Assembly (NCBI GenBank): GCA_030844895.1 | Contig: CM061231.1 | Span: 152,301,889 to 152,365,888 of the forward strand | DNA from: Ambrosia x helenae | Taxonomy: Eukaryota > Streptophyta > Magnoliopsida > Asterales > Asteraceae | Direction: 5' to 3' | Length of the DNA stretch: 64,000 nt | Shown: piece by piece, positions 35,201 to 46,827 of the stretch | How the letters are laid out: each line of letters begins with the position of its first letter | Numbering within the stretch: position 1 is the stretch's first letter | Notes under the pieces: generated by a model | Seen by the model: only the letters and a program-made list of their open reading frames with translations | Told to the model about the DNA's origin: nothing | Database searches by the model: none | Made by a program: the position numbers and the translations under genes

Positions 35201-36342
35201 CTGCTGATCCTGATGATGTTGCTTCTAATTCTAAACCCTAACTACACATTCTCTCCATGATCAGTAATTTTCAGAAAATCTAAACTACATGCTCTCGCTG
35301 ATCAACAGAATAATATCCAAAGTGAGCAATAATCACAACAAAACTGCTGATTCTTACCCTAACTACACATTCTCTCAATGATCATCAATAACTAACAGAA
35401 TAATATCCAAATTTGAGTAATAATCACACAAAAAACTGCTGATTCTTACCAAAGCCTCACTAATCAACCAATTGAAACTATCTATCTTAAAACAAACAGA
35501 ATAATATCCAAATTTGGGTAACAATCATACAACAACTGCTTATTAAAAGAGAAGTGACCAGAAATCTGCACATCGTCTTCATTTTAATAACTAACAGAAT
35601 AATATCCAAAGTGAGCAATAATCACAACAAAACTGCTGATTCTTACCCTAACTACACATTCTCTCAATGATCATCAATAACTAACAGAATAATATCCAAA
35701 TTTGAGTAATAATCACACAAAAACTGCTGATTCTTACCAAAGCCTCATTAATCAACCAATTGAAACTATCTATCTTAAAACAAACAGAATAATATCCAAA
35801 TTTGGGTAATAATCATACAACAACTGCTTATTAATAGAGAATTGACCAGAAATCTGCACATCGTCTTCATTTTAATAACTAACAGAATAATATCCATATT
35901 TGAGCAATAATCACACAAAAACTGCTGATCTGATGATGCAGCAACAAATTAAAGTCAATAAAAGTATATAAAATAAACAATAGACCTGAAAGCGACAGCG
36001 AGGATCAAGAGCAGAGGGATCATGGACCATCTGGAGGATGAGAGGGCGGCGAGTGCCCATTTCAACCTCACGTACATTGAAGCGGAAGCCAAGAAGAGCT
36101 TCTAGAAGCGAGCTTTTACCGTCGGATTGACCGCCGAGTGCGACGATCTCAGGAATAGGAAGTTTCTCTCCAAATGCGACGGCTGCTGACTGTAGGCGGT
36201 TGTAGGCTTCGAAACGAGACTTGGAGAAAGAAGATGAGTCGGTGGTTTCGTGGTGGTTTGTTGACACTGTAGAAACAGAAGGAAGCGTGTCGTTGGTTGC
36301 GTATGCAGTCGGTGTTTTCATCAAGCTCACGGTGGTCGCCAT
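32243..36342 (-). pseudogene. DRP5A: Dynamin-related protein 5A, frameshifted in exon 2
   Basis: Eight minus-strand exons: 36342-35986, 34802-34612, 34514-34308, 34212-33784, 33699-33472, 33384-33189, 33095-32528 and 32429-32243. They cover the whole DRP5A family, with the GTPase P-loop GGQSDGKSS, the DTPG switch (IIDTPGFVLK), SKFDN for guanine binding, then middle and C-terminal dynamin segments ending AEFKSVAISL. DRP5A is a GTPase at the forming cell plate and acts in cytokinesis. Exon 2 is 191 nt where 192 are needed for 64 codons: one base is missing near 34683, and the frame reaches a TAA after SSKPL. Every other exon is open and spliced in phase (about 787 residues expected). Either this copy is inactive or the assembly dropped one base; clean remaining exons favour an error or a very recent break. 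Confidence 0.9.
35305..35880. repeat. 288-bp tandem duplication in DRP5A intron 1
   Basis: The block starting AACAGAATAATATCC at about 35305 recurs at about 35593 with few changes, through to about 35880. Both copies hold internal AGAATAATATCCAAA repeats. The intron therefore grew by recent duplication. Confidence 0.85.
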
Positions 36343-37187
36343 TGTAGAGAGAGAAAGAGAGAGAGAAGTTAGTTTGAAAAAAGGCGGTGACAGTTATGGA
36401 GTTTGTTATAGAAACGGGTATATGTATATGTATTGGGAATGTGAGAGTGAATCAGAAATAATATAACCGTTTCTTCTGTTAGAAAGAATTGTATTAGACC
36501 ATCTATTGAGGGTTGCGAGCGAGCAGACGCGAGCCATCGACTTTACTCTCAAGTAACCCTGTCGTTTGTGCTCACTTGACCTTGTTGCGGCTAAGGGTGA
36601 GCACCGGCGCGACCTGTGCTCACTTTCTCCCGTTAACGCACACGAGCACCATCGCGTGTGCTCGCGTCAGGGCTGTTGTGGCCGGAGGTGAGCACCGGAC
36701 TAAAACCTTGTTCGTGTCGGGGCTAGCTCGTGGATCATAACGGACAGTCTTATCGTTGTTGTTTTTTAATGGTAGTTAACATGAAAGTTATGACGTCCTG
36801 CACATTATTAAAACAAAAAATTATTTGCCGCGAGGCCACACCCTTCGCGGGCCACTCACGTTCCCCATACCGCATAGTCTTCTATGTTTTATGCTCGTTA
36901 CATAATTTTATGAAACTTTAGTTAACATTATGGTGATTGGTGACTAAAATGGAGTTGTAAAATGACTTTTACAACAATCAAATTAAAAGTTACCCTTTCT
37001 AGGAAGACACGTGGATCGAAGGGACGTAACAAAAATTCAAACTCAGATGGGAAAATCTGAAGCTTCAAATATTTGACTCGGGTATTAGACCATAAGATTT
37101 GCCTTAAATAATTTCTTAGTTTTATAACAAGAATGGTATTAGGTGATACATGTTTGGTTACTCAAACTTGTTTACACATTTATATCA
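36343..37187. promoter_or_regulatory. DRP5A upstream region
   Basis: The 5' UTR has a GA-rich tract at 36344-36375 (on the minus strand a CT-rich leader). On the minus strand an AAACGGTTATA sequence at about 36465-36475 resembles the AACGG core of mitosis-specific (MSA) elements, which would suit a cytokinesis gene; this is weak evidence. At 36500-36735 lies a GC-rich stretch with several GTGAGCACCGG/GTGCTCAC motifs of unknown origin. The rest shows nothing. Confidence 0.4.
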
Positions 37188-37196
37188 AATGTATTA

Positions 37197-38256
37197 GGGA
37201 AAATCACCAATTTGGCGAAGACTTGGTCAAACTTACCAAAATAGTCACCTCCCATCTCTTGGGAGAGACCGCTCACATGTCCCGAGACGTCTTCGTGAGA
37301 CTTCGGTGATGGACCACTAGCTGAGCGACACCTCACCCCTCTCCTCACCCATCTTTGGAGAGACGGTTCCTGATTCCCGATTCCCAAGACGTCTTTGTGA
37401 GACCTCGCCTACACACTTCCCAACTCTTTCCTCTCTCTCTCCTCACTTTCTCTCTCCTCTCTCTACTCTCTCTCTCTCTCTCCTCACCTTCCGCATACTC
37501 TCTCTCTCTCTCTCCTCTTTCTCTCTCTCCTCTCTCTCTCTCCTCACTTTCTCTCTCCTATCTCGGGTACATCAACAAGCAGTGACCCAGTCTTACAACA
37601 TAAGATGAAACAACTCCATGATGAATTTAAGGCTAAGAATAATACACCACAGGGGAACAACGTAATCATGCCACAAAGACGACGAAGACGTCACCGGGAT
37701 TCGGGATATAAACGATTTTACGTTGTTTAATTGCTTACATTGCATACTCTTTCAATGATGGTGAGGAAGAAGAAGACACGTCACCGGAAAAGACGACGAA
37801 GTCGGACGGAGAGGTGACGTCTTTTTGACGTCAAATATGAAGCGACCGAACAGGCGGTGGTGGTGGTGCCGGGGACGTCAGCCGGAGAGGTGACGTCTTT
37901 TTTACGTCTCCGGTCTGTCAGTCTCTTGTCTCCGTCTCCGGTCTGCGAAAGGATCTGCGGAAGGTTGATCTGCGGAAGGGAGTAGAGAGAGGAGAGAGAA
38001 AGTGAGGAGAGAGAGAGGGAGATAGAGAGGAAGAGTTGGGAAGTGTGTAGGCGATGTCTCACAAAGACGTCTTGGGATTCGGGTCACGTCTCTCCAAAGA
38101 CGGGTGAGGTGTCGGGTGAGGTGTCGCTCAGCTAGTGGTCCATCACCGAAGTCTCACGAAGACGTCTCAGGACCTGTGAGCCGACTCTCCTAAGAGATGG
38201 GAGGTGGCTATTTTGGTAAGTTGACCAAGTCAACTGGTTATTTTGGTGATTTTCCC
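37197..38256. mobile_element. Mutator-like MITE with about 300-bp inverted repeats
   Basis: It starts GGGAAAATCACCAA and ends TTGGTGATTTTCCC, flanked by a perfect 9-bp duplication AATGTATTA (37188-37196 and 38257-38265), the size made by Mutator transposases. The inverted repeats extend about 300 bp each side and include GAGACGTCTTCGTGAGAC and long CT/GA microsatellites. The 1060-bp element has no transposase. About ten GACGTC or ACGTC motifs are scattered through it. Confidence 0.92.
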
Positions 38257-38404
38257 AATGTATTAATATATTTATGTAATATAAGGATTATAAAAACTAG
38301 TATTTTACCGACTTACTGGAGTTTTTTTATTTGATTTTAGAATCGAGTTTTGGGTAATTTTCATCATGAAGTATTGAAGTGTAAGGGTGTTTGGGATTGA
38401 GTTT

Positions 38405-41145
38405 TGTGACATCCGTCACCTTCGTCTTTCGTCAAGTTGACAATAATAGTCCTTAGAATATTTTCATTATAGCTCCTGTAAGTTTTCGTCGTTTTCAAAT
38501 TTAAATTTTTTGTTAAAAGCGAACTGAAATTTTATCGTTTATATTAGTTATGGATCGGGTATAAGTTTTAATCAAATTCGTAAGTGGAACGTTTTTATAG
38601 AAGATGTAATAAAAAAAAAATTAAGTTTTATAAAGTTTTAAAAGTATTTTGGTTAATTGATATTAACTTGGTTAGTGTATTATAAAGAAAAAAACTAACC
38701 AAACTAGAATAAACTAACTTAGTTAAACTTAAGGGACCTTTTCTGCCAATTATGGAACTTTCAAAAGAAAATTCCCTCTTCTCCTGGCAGCCACGTTTTT
38801 CCGGCGAGTTCCAGCTCCGGCCACCGGAGTATTGTCTCCGGCGAGGTATAAACTCACGATTAAATGGTCCGTTTCACATAATAATCGTTCCCAAACGTTT
38901 CTCCACCCTTAGACTTTGAAACCCCATCATTAAAACGAGCTATAACGCACATTTTATTGAGTTTAATTCGTGTCATATAGTAACCGATCGGACCCCTTTA
39001 TGATACCTTCAAAAACGCCACTCACTCGTCCATTATTTAAGGTCATTGTCTTTATTTCATACCTGCACTTTAATCGCTCCAAAACCACAAAAAAGTCGTC
39101 TCAATTCATCGCTGAAAGCTGCTCAATTTGCGATTGAAATTGCGGCTCTTGAAGCTTCGCTTTCAACTAAGATTCGTGCTTGTAAGTCCCAAATTATTAT
39201 GCCGTTTTACTCTTTATATCATGCTCTATGAAAGCCCTCTATTACAGGTGCATCATTGTGCATAAATCAGGTTTATTGATTTGGGGTTTAGGGTTAGGGT
39301 TCTTAGGTTTTAATTTGGGGAAGAAGATGGTTTTTAATAATAGCTTAAATACTTAGTTTGTTGGGTAAAATTAATAACTTGATGGCTTGGTCTAGTGGTT
39401 GAAGGTGAGATTTACACAGCAAGGGTCAGGGGTTCGAACCCCATGACCAGCAATTCTTTCTTTTTCTTTTTTTTTTGACTTTAGGTGGTAATATTTTAAT
39501 ATTATCTTAATTAGATATAATCATTTAAAATCCACATAAATCTATAATATTCATAATAAATCCATCTTTTGCCCAAAAATTATGAAAATTTAGGTATAGC
39601 TTCTTGACATCATAAAGAACATTTCCACATTTTTATTTTCTGAAAAATGTTTTATTTTTATATTTTTAGTGAATTAAATTGTTTTAATCATAAATAATTG
39701 ATAAAAAATTCATTTTTAATGATTTTAATCTCAAACTTTTTAAGTAATTATTTCTAACCATTCTCAACTGAAATAAAAATTATTGGTCAAGAAAACATTT
39801 ATTTTTATTAATTTCCCATTTTTAATCATTTAAACATGAATTAATCTCATTAAATCAGTTTTAAATATAAATAAGTTCATATAAATTATGGGAAAATTAT
39901 TTTAATATGTTTACATCAGAAATCATCCATTTTCTATAAAATAAATATTTTTGGATCACGTATAGTATTATTAGTCTTATTTACGTTTAGTTAGACATAA
40001 TAACACATTTATTTATTTATACAATTTAAACATCTATTTTATAAATGTTTTCTTATAAAATAGAAATACTCGTATGATTTAATGTCTTAATTATTCTTGT
40101 TGAATCGTTGTGTAACACAAAAATTATTTATTTATATATTTACGATTATTGTATTATTTTAATTTAGTTAAAGTAACTAACTAAATTATTTTGTCTTGAT
40201 TATTCAAACATATTGTTATCTAAATATTTAATCGGTAATAATTATATTACCTAAATCATATTTACAAACTTTAGTATATTATTTTAATATACAACTTTTA
40301 CATTAATTCGACTAAATCATAAAAACTCTAATTCCCCAAATCGACTTAGCAAACCCTAATGCTTTAGACCCTAGTTACTTTAGACTCTTAGACTTTTCCT
40401 TATTAGTATTCTTACACATTATAGGTTGAATTCCTCGGAATTCTCATTACTTAGCTCACGACCGCTTAAGTGGATTTTGATCGATTTCGCTAACTGTGAG
40501 TATATCTTTCCCCTTTTTACTATTTTACATTTCGGGGTGACTCATGTACTTACTATCAAATTTATATTTCCTTTTACTAAAATAGCAATTCTTATGTGTG
40601 TTTGCTTGTGTTATTTTGTGTATCTATGACCTGTCAAATCATTAACCGCTAGGCGGCCTGGCATTTCAATGAATAGTACTATGGTTTATACCCTTGTGAC
40701 TCTGTTGAGAGTCCTCGTCATTGCTATGTATTACATTACTACTAGCGCATACTATATATATCTGCTTTCTTCTCTTAGGGTTGATTTGACCCGGATTCCA
40801 CTTATTACATCTTGCAAAATAACACACAAATTGCTAAAGTTTACTTTACTATATATATCAAACGGATGTACTCACCAATACATTATATGTGTTGACAAAT
40901 TATTTTGTACATGTTTCAGGTGACGTTTGATGTTTCATGCTTTCACGCTTAGACTGGACCTAGTGCTTAAATAAAAAGTTGAACATTTAATATTTATGTT
41001 TGAGATTTCTATTAAGACTTTTGTATTTCCTTTTTGGATAATGGAAGTTATTTGCTATTAATATTTACAAACTTAGTCCATGTGTTTTTGAACAATCGTC
41101 ACTACGTGACACCTCGATGTTTCCGCCATCGGTTGGGGTGTTACA
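38405..41145 (+). repeat. 5' LTR of element C
   Basis: It begins TGTGACATCCGTCACC and ends GGGGTGTTACA. It holds a telomere-like GGTTTAGGGTTAGGG at about 39285 and a tRNA-like module at 39381-39452, followed by T runs. Confidence 0.93.
39381..39452 (+). other. tRNA-like Pol III box A/B module in the 5' LTR of element C
   Basis: Box A-like TGGTCTAGTGGTTGA and box B GGGTTCGAACCCC are at tRNA spacing over 72 nt, followed by T runs. It sits at the same LTR position, about 1 kb from the start, as the module in the solo LTR at 17500 and is recognisably homologous (both have CAGCAA then the box B). Its head CTTGGTCTAGTGGT is identical to the start of the SINE at 50568. Confidence 0.6.
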
Positions 41146-42042
41146 GATTGGTATCAGAGCCATGGTTATAGGGAATTAGGTTATTAGTAAATGCTTTTGA
41201 CCTAGACTATAACTAAGCTACCCATTATATGTTTTCTTTTACCCTCATATTTCTTTAGATATATTTTTCTCCTTTTACTTTTCATTATATTCGAGGAAGA
41301 TTTTATTCTACAAATGGAACGAAAACACCAAGTTAGGAGTGATATCCATACCTTGATGAATAGTTTCACCCTTTATATGTTTTATTTATTTTATTTTGGA
41401 ATATTTTCCTTTCGAGATAGGAGACGTCCAAATCTCAAGGAATCTATCCCTCCAAAAGAAACTTACTCACTAAGCTAGGAGTGACATCCTTATCTTAGTG
41501 ACCAGTTTCACTCCATCATATTTTTTTTTTACTATTTGGAAGTATATCTTTGAGTTAGGAGTGAAATCCACATCTCGAGGATATATATATTTCCACATTT
41601 CAAGATCCGCTAAAGTTTTGGAAATTATTTGTGACGGGGCACGTGCAATCTGGAAGGGTGAGCGCCTGTATTCTGAGTTTTCTGTCTAGGTTGGTAATTC
41701 GCATAAATCCCAATCAGACGAGGGACCCGTTTACCTACCTGGGAATTCTCGGGATGAGCATTCACTTATAGGCTAAAGTACGCCCCCACAAGTCACTAAT
41801 AATATTTCAATTACTTTAGTCAGTCAACAGTTTCTTTGGAAACACTCTTATATCTCGTTTTATACTTGGTATTGTTACTCATTTGAAGTTTTATCATGAT
41901 TTTCTTTATGATACTCATAAATTTTCTTATATCAATTTATAATTACTATATCTTATGTTATGTGCTACTTGTCTTGATATAAACTATGGCATTTCCAAGA
42001 TTTTTTGGAATCAAATCTCATAATTATTGTTCACTTTTGTAG
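41146..42042 (+). other. Primer-binding site and leader of element C
   Basis: TGGTATCAGAGC at 41149-41160 is complementary to initiator tRNA-Met. The 0.9-kb leader contains three imperfect copies of a GGAGTGA-ATCC-AT-TC motif (about 41337, 41487 and 41550) and no coding frame. Confidence 0.85.
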
Positions 42043-43530
42043 ATGTCTGATCGCGAATCTCGTAAGAGAGCCTCGAAGCGTCAGGCTAAGCTAAAATCTG
42101 ACCAGCGTATCGCGACTATGCTCAATGACAAGTTGGAAACACTTGTTCCCAACATCATTAATGCTATTATTCCAAACCTTAACCTGAACGGTAGCTCGAA
42201 TGGGAACTCTAACGGGAATACAAATGGAAATGGTGGGGCTAGTGAGAATAAGTGCACTTTCAAGCACTTCAACTCTTGCCATCCCAACAAGTTTAATGGC
42301 ACTGAGGGAGCCACTGGGTTACTTGAATGGTTCGAAAGTATGGAGAATACATTCATTAATAGCGACTGTCCAGACAACCTGCGTGTTCGTCATGCCACGG
42401 GTGTTCTTCAAAAGAGAGCGCTCACTTGGTGGAATGGTGAAAAACATGCTCGAGGGACGGAAGCTGCTTTAGCTATGACTTGGGATGATTTCAAAATCGC
42501 CATGACCACTGAGTTCTGTCCTCGTAGTGAGATGAAGAAATTGGAGGATGAGTTCTATCACCTTAAGCAAGACAGTGGAAACAATGTTCCCTACAACAAC
42601 CGTTACCACGAGTTGAGCTTACTGATTCCTCGTATGGTTACCCCGGTATCCTTGGCAATTGAGAAATATATTGAGGGACTGCCACCTCAGATTCATGATT
42701 CGGTTATGGGAAGTAAACCTGCTACTGTAGAGGATGCCATTCGTCTCGCAGCATCTCTTACTGACAAGCATGTCAAGGATGGTACTCTAACTCGTAAGGG
42801 TACTAAAAGATCTACTGAAACCCCTGCTACTACTGAACCGTCTCAAGCGAACTCTGTCTCTACCTCTAGTTCCAATAAGAAACGAAAAGGTGGAAACCAG
42901 AACTATGCTGTTGTTACACCCCTTAACCAGGTTCCTGTTGCAAACACATCTACTGCACCTCAAACTCAAAAGGTTCAGGGAAACTATTCGGGTTCACACC
43001 CTAAATGCATTTCATGCAACTTTCACCATCCAACTACTCGACCCTGCTATAAATGTGACACTTGCGGCAAAGCAGGCCACACTGCTTCTCACTGTCGGGA
43101 AACTGAACCTGGGAATGCTCAAAACCAGAGGACTGGTCAACCCAGAGCTTGCTATGCTTGTGGTGATCCTAACCACAGGCAAGATAGATGTCCTCATTTA
43201 GCTGCTTTCATTCAATCTCGTCAGCAAACCCCAGCACTTCCAGCAGCTCCAGCAGTTCCAGCAATCCAAGCAGCTCCAGCTCGTGGTCGTGCTTTCAACA
43301 TCAACGCTAACCAAGATCAAGCTACCAACGACGTTGTCAATGGTACATTTCTTATTACTAACTTACATGCTTCGATTTTGATATCGGTATGGATAGGAGT
43401 TTTTGTCTCGTTAGAATTTGAACCTTTGCATGCTCGTATTTGCCCTCACGTTAACAATTCCTTTACTATGGAAGATACTAATGGCAATCTTATTTTTTTT
43501 ATAAATTCTATGCTCCGTAAATGCACGTAG
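42043..43530 (+). CDS. Gag with degraded protease start, LTR element C
   Basis: A 495-codon frame. A basic N-terminus with an Asn/Gly-rich linker (NGSSNGNSNGNTNGNGG) leads to the gag core (WFESME, LTWWNGE, YHELSLLIP), a Ser/Thr-rich basic stretch, and two CCHC knuckles (CDTCGKAGHTASHC and CYACGDPNHRQDRC). After a Pro/Ala-rich linker, residues from about 420 resemble the start of a gypsy aspartic protease, but the position expected to hold the active-site Asp is read out of frame between two nearby indels, so no protease is made. The frame ends before the polypurine tract. Gag particle assembly would still be possible; replication would depend on another element's pol. Confidence 0.92.
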   Translation: MSDRESRKRASKRQAKLKSDQRIATMLNDKLETLVPNIINAIIPNLNLNGSSNGNSNGNTNGNGGASENKCTFKHFNSCHPNKFNGTEGATGLLEWFESMENTFINSDCPDNLRVRHATGVLQKRALTWWNGEKHARGTEAALAMTWDDFKIAMTTEFCPRSEMKKLEDEFYHLKQDSGNNVPYNNRYHELSLLIPRMVTPVSLAIEKYIEGLPPQIHDSVMGSKPATVEDAIRLAASLTDKHVKDGTLTRKGTKRSTETPATTEPSQANSVSTSSSNKKRKGGNQNYAVVTPLNQVPVANTSTAPQTQKVQGNYSGSHPKCISCNFHHPTTRPCYKCDTCGKAGHTASHCRETEPGNAQNQRTGQPRACYACGDPNHRQDRCPHLAAFIQSRQQTPALPAAPAVPAIQAAPARGRAFNINANQDQATNDVVNGTFLITNLHASILISVWIGVFVSLEFEPLHARICPHVNNSFTMEDTNGNLIFFINSMLRKCT

Positions 43531-43712
43531 AACCTAAACGATTATAAATTATCTGTTAATCTAATACCAGCTTTTAGGAACCCTACGAACCAAGTTTATA
43601 AACCTTTCTAGGACTAAGTCATAACTGATTTTCATCAATAACATGCACACATACACCAGAAACCTTCCCTTGAAAGAAATTTCGAGACGAAATTTTCTAA
43701 AGTAGGGGAGCC

Positions 43713-46450
43713 TGTGACATCCGTCACCTTCGTCTTTCGTCAAGTTGACAATAATAGTCCTTAGAATATTTTCATTATAGCTCCTGTAAGTTTTCGTCGT
43801 TTTCAAATTTAAATTTTTTGTTAAAAGCGAACTGAAATTTTATCGTTTATATTAGTTATGGATCGGGTATAAGTTTTAATCAAATTCGTAAGTGGAACGT
43901 TTTTATAGAAGATGTAATAAAAAAAAATTAAGTTTTATAAAGTTTTAAAAGTATTTTGGTTAATTGATATTAACTTGGTTAGTGTATTATAAAGAAAAAA
44001 ACTAACCAAACTAGAATAAACTAACTTAGTTAAACTTAAGGGACCTTTTCTGCCAATTATGGAACTTTCAAAGAAAATTCCCTCTTCTCCTGGCAGCCAC
44101 GTTTTTCCGGCGAGTTCCAGCTCCGGCCACCGGAGTATTGTCTCCGGCGAGGTATAAACTCACGATTAAATGGTCCGTTTCACATAATAATCGTTCCCAA
44201 ACGTTTCTCCACCCTTAGACTTTGAAACCCCATCATTAAAACGAGCTATAACGCACATTTTATTGAGTTTAATTCGTGTCATATAGTAACCGATCGGACC
44301 CCTTTATGATACCTTCAAAAACGCCACTCACTCGTCCATTATTTAAGGTCATTGTCTTTATTTCATACCTGCACTTTAATCGCTCCAAAACCACAAAAAA
44401 GTCGTCTCAATTCATCGCTGAAAGCTGCTCAATTTGCGATTGAAATTGCGGCTCTTGAAGCTTCGCTTTCAACTAAGATTCGTGCTTGTAAGTCCCAAAT
44501 TATTATGCCGTTTTACTCTTTATATCATGCTCTATGAAAGCCCTCTATTACAGGTGCATCATTGTGCATAAATCAGGTTTATTGATTTGGGGTTTAGGGT
44601 TAGGGTTCTTAGGTTTTAATTTGGGGAAGAAGATGGTTTTTAATAATAGCTTAAATACTTAGTTTGTTGGGTAAAATTAATAACTTGATGGCTTGGTCTA
44701 GTGGTTGAAGGTGAGATTTACACAGCAAGGGTCAGGGGTTCGAACCCCATGACCAGCAATTCTTTCTTTTTCTTTTTTTTTGACTTTAGGTGGTAATATT
44801 TTAATATTATCTTAATTAGATATAATCATTTAAAATCCACATAAATCTATAATATTCATAATAAATCCATCTTTTGCCCAAAAATTATGAAAATTTAGGT
44901 ATAGCTTCTTGACATCATAAAGAACATTTCCACATTTTTATTTTCTGAAAAATGTTTTATTTTTATATTTTTAGTGAATTAAATTGTTTTAATCATAAAT
45001 AATTGATAAAAAATTCATTTTTAATGATTTTAATCTCAAACTTTTTAAGTAATTATTTCTAACCATTCTCAACTGAAATAAAAATTATTGGTCAAGAAAA
45101 CATTTATTTTTATTAATTTCCCATTTTTAATCATTTAAACATGAATTAATCTCATTAAATCAGTTTTAAATATAAATAAGTTCATATAAATTATGGGAAA
45201 ATTATTTTAATATGTTTACATCAGAAATCATCCATTTTCTATAAAATAAATATTTTTGGATCACGTATAGTATTATTAGTCTTATTTACGTTTAGTTAGA
45301 CATAATAACACATTTATTTATTTATACAATTTAAACATCTATTTTATAAATGTTTTCTTATAAAATAGAAATACTCGTATGATTTAATGTCTTAATTATT
45401 CTTGTTGAATCGTTGTGTAACACAAAAATTATTTATTTATATATTTACGATTATTGTATTATTTTAATTTAGTTAAAGTAACTAACTAAATTATTTTGTC
45501 TTGATTATTCAAACATATTGTTATCTAAATATTTAATCGGTAATAATTATATTACCTAAATCATATTTACAAACTTTAGTATATTATTTTAATATACAAC
45601 TTTTACATTAATTCGACTAAATCATAAAAACTCTAATTCCCCAAATCGACTTAGCAAACCCTAATGCTTTAGACCCTAGTTACTTTAGACTCTTAGACTT
45701 TTCCTTATTAGTATTCTTACACATTATAGGTTGAATTCCTCGGAATTCTCATTACTTAGCTCACGACCGCTTAAGTGGATTTTGATCGCTTTCGCTAACT
45801 GTGAGTATATCTTTCCCCTTTTTACTATTTTACATTTCGGGGTGACTCATGTACTTACTATCAAATTTATATTTCCTTTTACTAAAATAGCAATTCTTAT
45901 GTGTGTTTGCTTGTGTTATTTTGTGTATCTATGACCTGTCAAATCATTAACCGCTAGGCGGCCTGGCATTTCAATGAATAGTACTATGGTTTATACCCTT
46001 GTGACTCTGTTGAGAGTCCTCGTCATTGCTATGTATTACATTACTACTAGCGCATACTATATATATCTGCTTTCTTCTCTTAGGGTTGATTTGACCCGGA
46101 TTCCACTTATTACATCTTGCAAAATAACACACAAATTGCTAAAGTTTACTTTACTATATATATCAAACGGATGTACTCACCAATACATTATATGTGTTGA
46201 CAAATTATTTTGTACATGTTTCAGGTGACGTTTGATGTTTCATGCTTTCACGCTTAGACTGGACCTAGTGCTTAAATAAAAAGTTGAACATTTAATATTT
46301 ATGTTTGAGATTTCTATTAAGACTTTTGTATTTCCTTTTTGGATAATGGAAGTTATTTGCTATTAATATTTACAAACTTAGTCCATGTGTTTTTGAACAA
46401 TCGTCACTACGTGACACCTCGATGTTTCCGCCATCGGTTGGGGTGTTACA
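43713..46450 (+). repeat. 3' LTR of element C
   Basis: Nearly identical to the 5' LTR. It carries the second copy of the tRNA-like module at 44687-44758. Confidence 0.93.
44687..44758 (+). other. tRNA-like module in the 3' LTR of element C
   Basis: Identical to the module at 39381-39452; the T tract that follows is one base shorter. Confidence 0.6.
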
Positions 46451-46827
46451 AGTTTCAAAACAACTTATTGACTTATTGCTTTTTCAAAAAGTCAATAAAC
46501 TGTTTGTGTAACCCAAAAGCACTTTCTGTTTTGACTTTTGGCTTTTAAGGGTGGAAAAGCTGTTTTTGAAAGGTTAGAAATCCTGGGTTTTGGCTTTTAG
46601 CTTTTGACTTTTGGAAAAAAAAAATAACAAATTTACCACCCATACAACCAATATTCACAATAAGTTAAGCGAAACACTTAAAAAAAAAACAATCTATTGA
46701 CTTTTTAACGTTTCTCAACTCAAAAGCTAATCAAACACTTTTTTTAAAACTCTTTTCAAAAAGTCAGAAGCCAATAAGCACTTTTACATTTCCAAACTCA
46801 ATCCCAAACACCCTCTAACATTGAAGT

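Larger units (their letters stand above)
38405..46450 (+). mobile_element. Gag-only (TR-GAG-type) Ty3/gypsy LTR retrotransposon C, very young
   Basis: LTRs 38405-41145 (2741 bp) and 43713-46450 (2738 bp) are flanked by a perfect duplication AGTTT (38400-38404 and 46451-46455). The internal region is 2.57 kb: primer-binding site, about 0.9 kb leader, one gag frame with a damaged protease start, then a polypurine tract at 43699-43712. There is no reverse transcriptase or integrase. By eye the LTRs differ by one substitution (near 40487 versus 45789) and three 1-bp length changes in homopolymers or A runs, so insertion was very recent. Confidence 0.93.
38381..46819. mobile_element. hAT MITE (AGGGTGTTTGGGATTGAG family), split by element C
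   Basis: Only the first 24 bp lie left of the insertion (38381-38404, AAGGGTGTTTGGGATTGAG) and the remainder lies at 46451-46819, ending CAATCCCAAACACCCTCT. A perfect 8-bp duplication ATTGAAGT lies at 38373-38380 and 46820-46827. Read across the insertion, the joined order matches the intact copy at 49877-50266 in reverse. Confidence 0.9.

Noticed and set aside
39046..40923. Open frames repeated exactly at 44352-46228
   Set aside because: LTR copies of element C; no protein family resemblance.
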